DNA of 64,000 bases from assembly GCA_963848205.1 (NCBI GenBank), contig CAWKCV010000003.1:62001-126000 (forward strand), given 5' to 3'. Under the pieces are notes generated by a model. It made no database searches. It was given only the letters and a program-made list of their open reading frames with translations, and had not been told where the DNA came from. The stretch comes from BOG-908 sp963848205 (GTDB taxonomy: Bacteria; Pseudomonadota; Alphaproteobacteria; Acetobacterales; Acetobacteraceae). Below are positions 62,732 to 64,000 of this stretch, one piece after another (within the stretch, counting starts at the first letter, position 1; the number at the start of each line of letters is the position of its first letter). A program made the translations under genes and the position numbers.

Positions 62732-63430
62732 AGCCCTGATCAGCGTTCCCTGCGCCACCCAATCCGGCATGCACATCGCAATTGCCCGCTGTGCCACGTC
62801 GCCAGGCTGCGGCAACGTGTTCGGGTCCTCCCCAGGAAACGCCTGCGCACGCATACGCGTCGCCGTGCGCCCCGGGTCGAACAGGCTCACCCGCAATGGC
62901 GTGTTCTCGACCTCGTCTGCCCAGCTCAGCACCAAATTTTCCATGCCCGCCTTGGTGGCGCCATACGCACCCCAGAATGCGCGCGGCGCGCGTGCCACAC
63001 TGCTCGTCACGAACACCGCACGCCCCGCATCGGAAGCCAGCAACAACGGCGCGCACGTGCGTATCAGCCGATAGGTGGCGCCCAGATTGACGGCCACGCA
63101 TTCGGCGAAATCCTTCGGCGCGATATGTCCGGCCGGCGTCAGCTTTCCCAAAGCGCCTGCACAATGCACAAGAATATCCAACCGGCCGAACCGCGCGTGC
63201 AGCGATGGTCCGAGCGGATCGATGCTCTCGGCCTGGCGTAAATCAAGCGGCAGCAACGTCGCCTGCCCGCCGGCGGCGCGTATCTCGTCGTCGGCCTCTT
63301 CCAGCGCGCCTTGTGCACGCGCCGTCAGCACGACATGCGCGCCTTGGGCGGCCAGCAGGAGACTGATGGCTTTGCCGATGCCGCGGCTGGCACCGGTGAT
63401 GAGGGCGATGCGGCCGGATAGGTTGGACAT
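62729..63430 (-). CDS. Short-chain dehydrogenase/reductase
   Basis: 233 residues. Rossmann motif ITGASRGIGKAI (about 12-23), LDLRQ, the NAG-equivalent VHCAGALG, catalytic Ser in VFVTSSVAR and Tyr-x3-Lys in YGATKAGM. Substrate unknown. ATG 63430 (MSNLSGR) chosen over 63442, which starts in repeat-like sequence. It lies downstream of purF on the same strand; a purF-SDR pair is common in alphaproteobacteria, though a repeat and a possible terminator stand between them here. Confidence 0.9.
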   Translation of the reverse strand: MSNLSGRIALITGASRGIGKAISLLLAAQGAHVVLTARAQGALEEADDEIRAAGGQATLLPLDLRQAESIDPLGPSLHARFGRLDILVHCAGALGKLTPAGHIAPKDFAECVAVNLGATYRLIRTCAPLLLASDAGRAVFVTSSVARAPRAFWGAYGATKAGMENLVLSWADEVENTPLRVSLFDPGRTATRMRAQAFPGEDPNTLPQPGDVAQRAIAMCMPDWVAQGTLIRA

Positions 63431-63439
63431 TGGGACATC

Positions 63440-63487
63440 CAAAGGAAGAGTCTTCTTTTTTGAAAAAAAGAAGCAAAAAACTTTCTA
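63440..63487 (+). repeat. AT-rich dispersed palindrome, copy 14 (purF-SDR gap)
   Basis: GGAAGAGTCTTCTTTTTTG, AAAAAAAGAAGC, AAAAAACTTTCT. Single box, near consensus. Confidence 0.85.
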
Positions 63488-63498
63488 GATTTACCTGA

Positions 63499-63517
63499 CC
63501 GCCCTAGCGGGTTTTTT
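63499..63517 (+). terminator. Small hairpin with T-run, rightward
   Basis: CCGC-CCTA-GCGG followed by GTTTTTT. It is oriented for rightward transcription although both neighbours run leftward, so it might stop antisense reading into purF. The stem is only 4 bp. Confidence 0.3.
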
Positions 63518-63523
63518 GGTTTT

Positions 63524-64000
63524 CTAGTTCATCGCCAGCGACAACTGCTTGTTCGCCTGTTCATCCATGTCCGGCAAGGCCACCGGGTACTCGCCACTGA
63601 AGCACGCATCGCAATATTGCGGCCGCGCCGAATCGCGTCCCGGCTGGCCCAGCGCACGATACAAGCCGTCGATCGAGATGAACGCCAAACTGTCAGCGCC
63701 GATCAGCGCCGCCATCTCACGCACATCGTGGCGTGCAGCCAGCAACTTGCTGCGCTCCGGCGTGTCGATGCCGTAGAAACAGCTATGCGTGGTCGGCGGC
63801 GAGGAAATCCGCATGTGCACTTCGCTTGCACCCGCTGCCCGCACCATCTCGACGATCTTCTTGCTCGTCGTGCCACGCACGATGCTGTCGTCTACCAGAA
63901 TGACGCGTCGCCCCTCCAGCATCGCACGATTGGCGGAATGCTTGAGCTTCACGCCGAGGTTGCGGATATGGTCGGTCGGCTCGATGAACGTGCGGCCGAC
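63524..64000 (-). CDS. purF: Amidophosphoribosyltransferase PurF, C-terminal part
   Basis: First step of purine synthesis (PRPP plus glutamine to phosphoribosylamine). The open frame continues past the right window edge; about 158 C-terminal residues are visible. Phosphoribosyltransferase signature VILVDDSIVRGTTSKKIVEM, preceded by NLGVKLKHSANR, then SPPTTHSCFYGIDTPERSKL and a conserved YCDACFSGEYPV end. The N-terminal glutaminase with Cys nucleophile is outside the window. Confidence 0.95.
   Translation of the reverse strand, partial: VGRTFIEPTDHIRNLGVKLKHSANRAMLEGRRVILVDDSIVRGTTSKKIVEMVRAAGASEVHMRISSPPTTHSCFYGIDTPERSKLLAARHDVREMAALIGADSLAFISIDGLYRALGQPGRDSARPQYCDACFSGEYPVALPDMDEQANKQLSLAMN

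Overview
The window is a GC-rich chromosomal segment of an alphaproteobacterium, most likely an acetic-acid-bacteria relative (Acetobacteraceae/Acetobacterales). The clues are FlaF and FlbT (alphaproteobacterial flagellin regulators), a PQQ alcohol dehydrogenase with its own PqqA peptide, a periplasmic oxidation cluster, and an AT-rich palindromic repeat scattered between genes. This placement is inference; there is no rRNA or other taxonomic marker here.

Layout. (1) 1-4741: protocatechuate branch. pobA, pcaH, pcaG and pcaB (cut by the window edge) run leftward, with an AraC-type PobR-like activator divergent. (2) 4742-6666: decayed zone holding a fused remnant of Ro60 (TROVE) and RtcB RNA ligase, a tRNA-like element of doubtful meaning, and a methyltransferase. 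(3) 6667-21311: a lactate-dehydrogenase-like flavoenzyme, then a leftward operon for a 1702-residue exported protein of unknown function, a bacterial alpha-2-macroglobulin with intact thioester, and PBP1C. (4) 21658-23316: ABC-F ATPase. (5) 23636-31240: porin, aldehyde dehydrogenase, a MxaJ/XoxJ-like binding protein fused to cytochrome c, PQQ alcohol dehydrogenase with an Asp-x-Asp active-site motif, a divergent GAF/Fis regulator lacking AAA+, and an orphan pqqA. Matching 18-bp palindromes lie in front of both the porin and the dehydrogenase. (6) 31397-37586: oxyR/katG, a Tat-exported DUF885 protein and an enoyl-CoA hydratase. (7) 37699-48264: surface-polysaccharide genes (five glycosyltransferases, asparagine synthetase, deacylase, heparinase-like protein, rpe). 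(8) 48440-52442: DUF1989 protein, YcgN reading in frame into a TadE-like protein, then two more Tad-type pseudopilin-like proteins. (9) 52892-62595: flagellar genes flaF, fliC, DUF1217, flbT, flgL, flgK, flgE, fliK, flgD. (10) 62729-64000: short-chain dehydrogenase downstream of purF (cut by the edge).

How they work together. 4-Hydroxybenzoate is hydroxylated by PobA and the ring opened by PcaGH, with PcaB next. Alcohols entering through the porin would be oxidised in the periplasm by the PQQ enzyme, electrons passing to the fused cytochrome, and aldehyde removed by the aldehyde dehydrogenase, under the GAF regulator. The A2M/PBP1C pair is a known periplasmic defence/repair association and the giant protein is translationally coupled to it.

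The strongest unexplained signal is the repeat family: at least 14 loci in 64 kb, nearly always at a gene junction, often as two inverted boxes around a GC-rich centre, and several times read in frame as start regions, signal-peptide sequence or stop codons of neighbouring genes.
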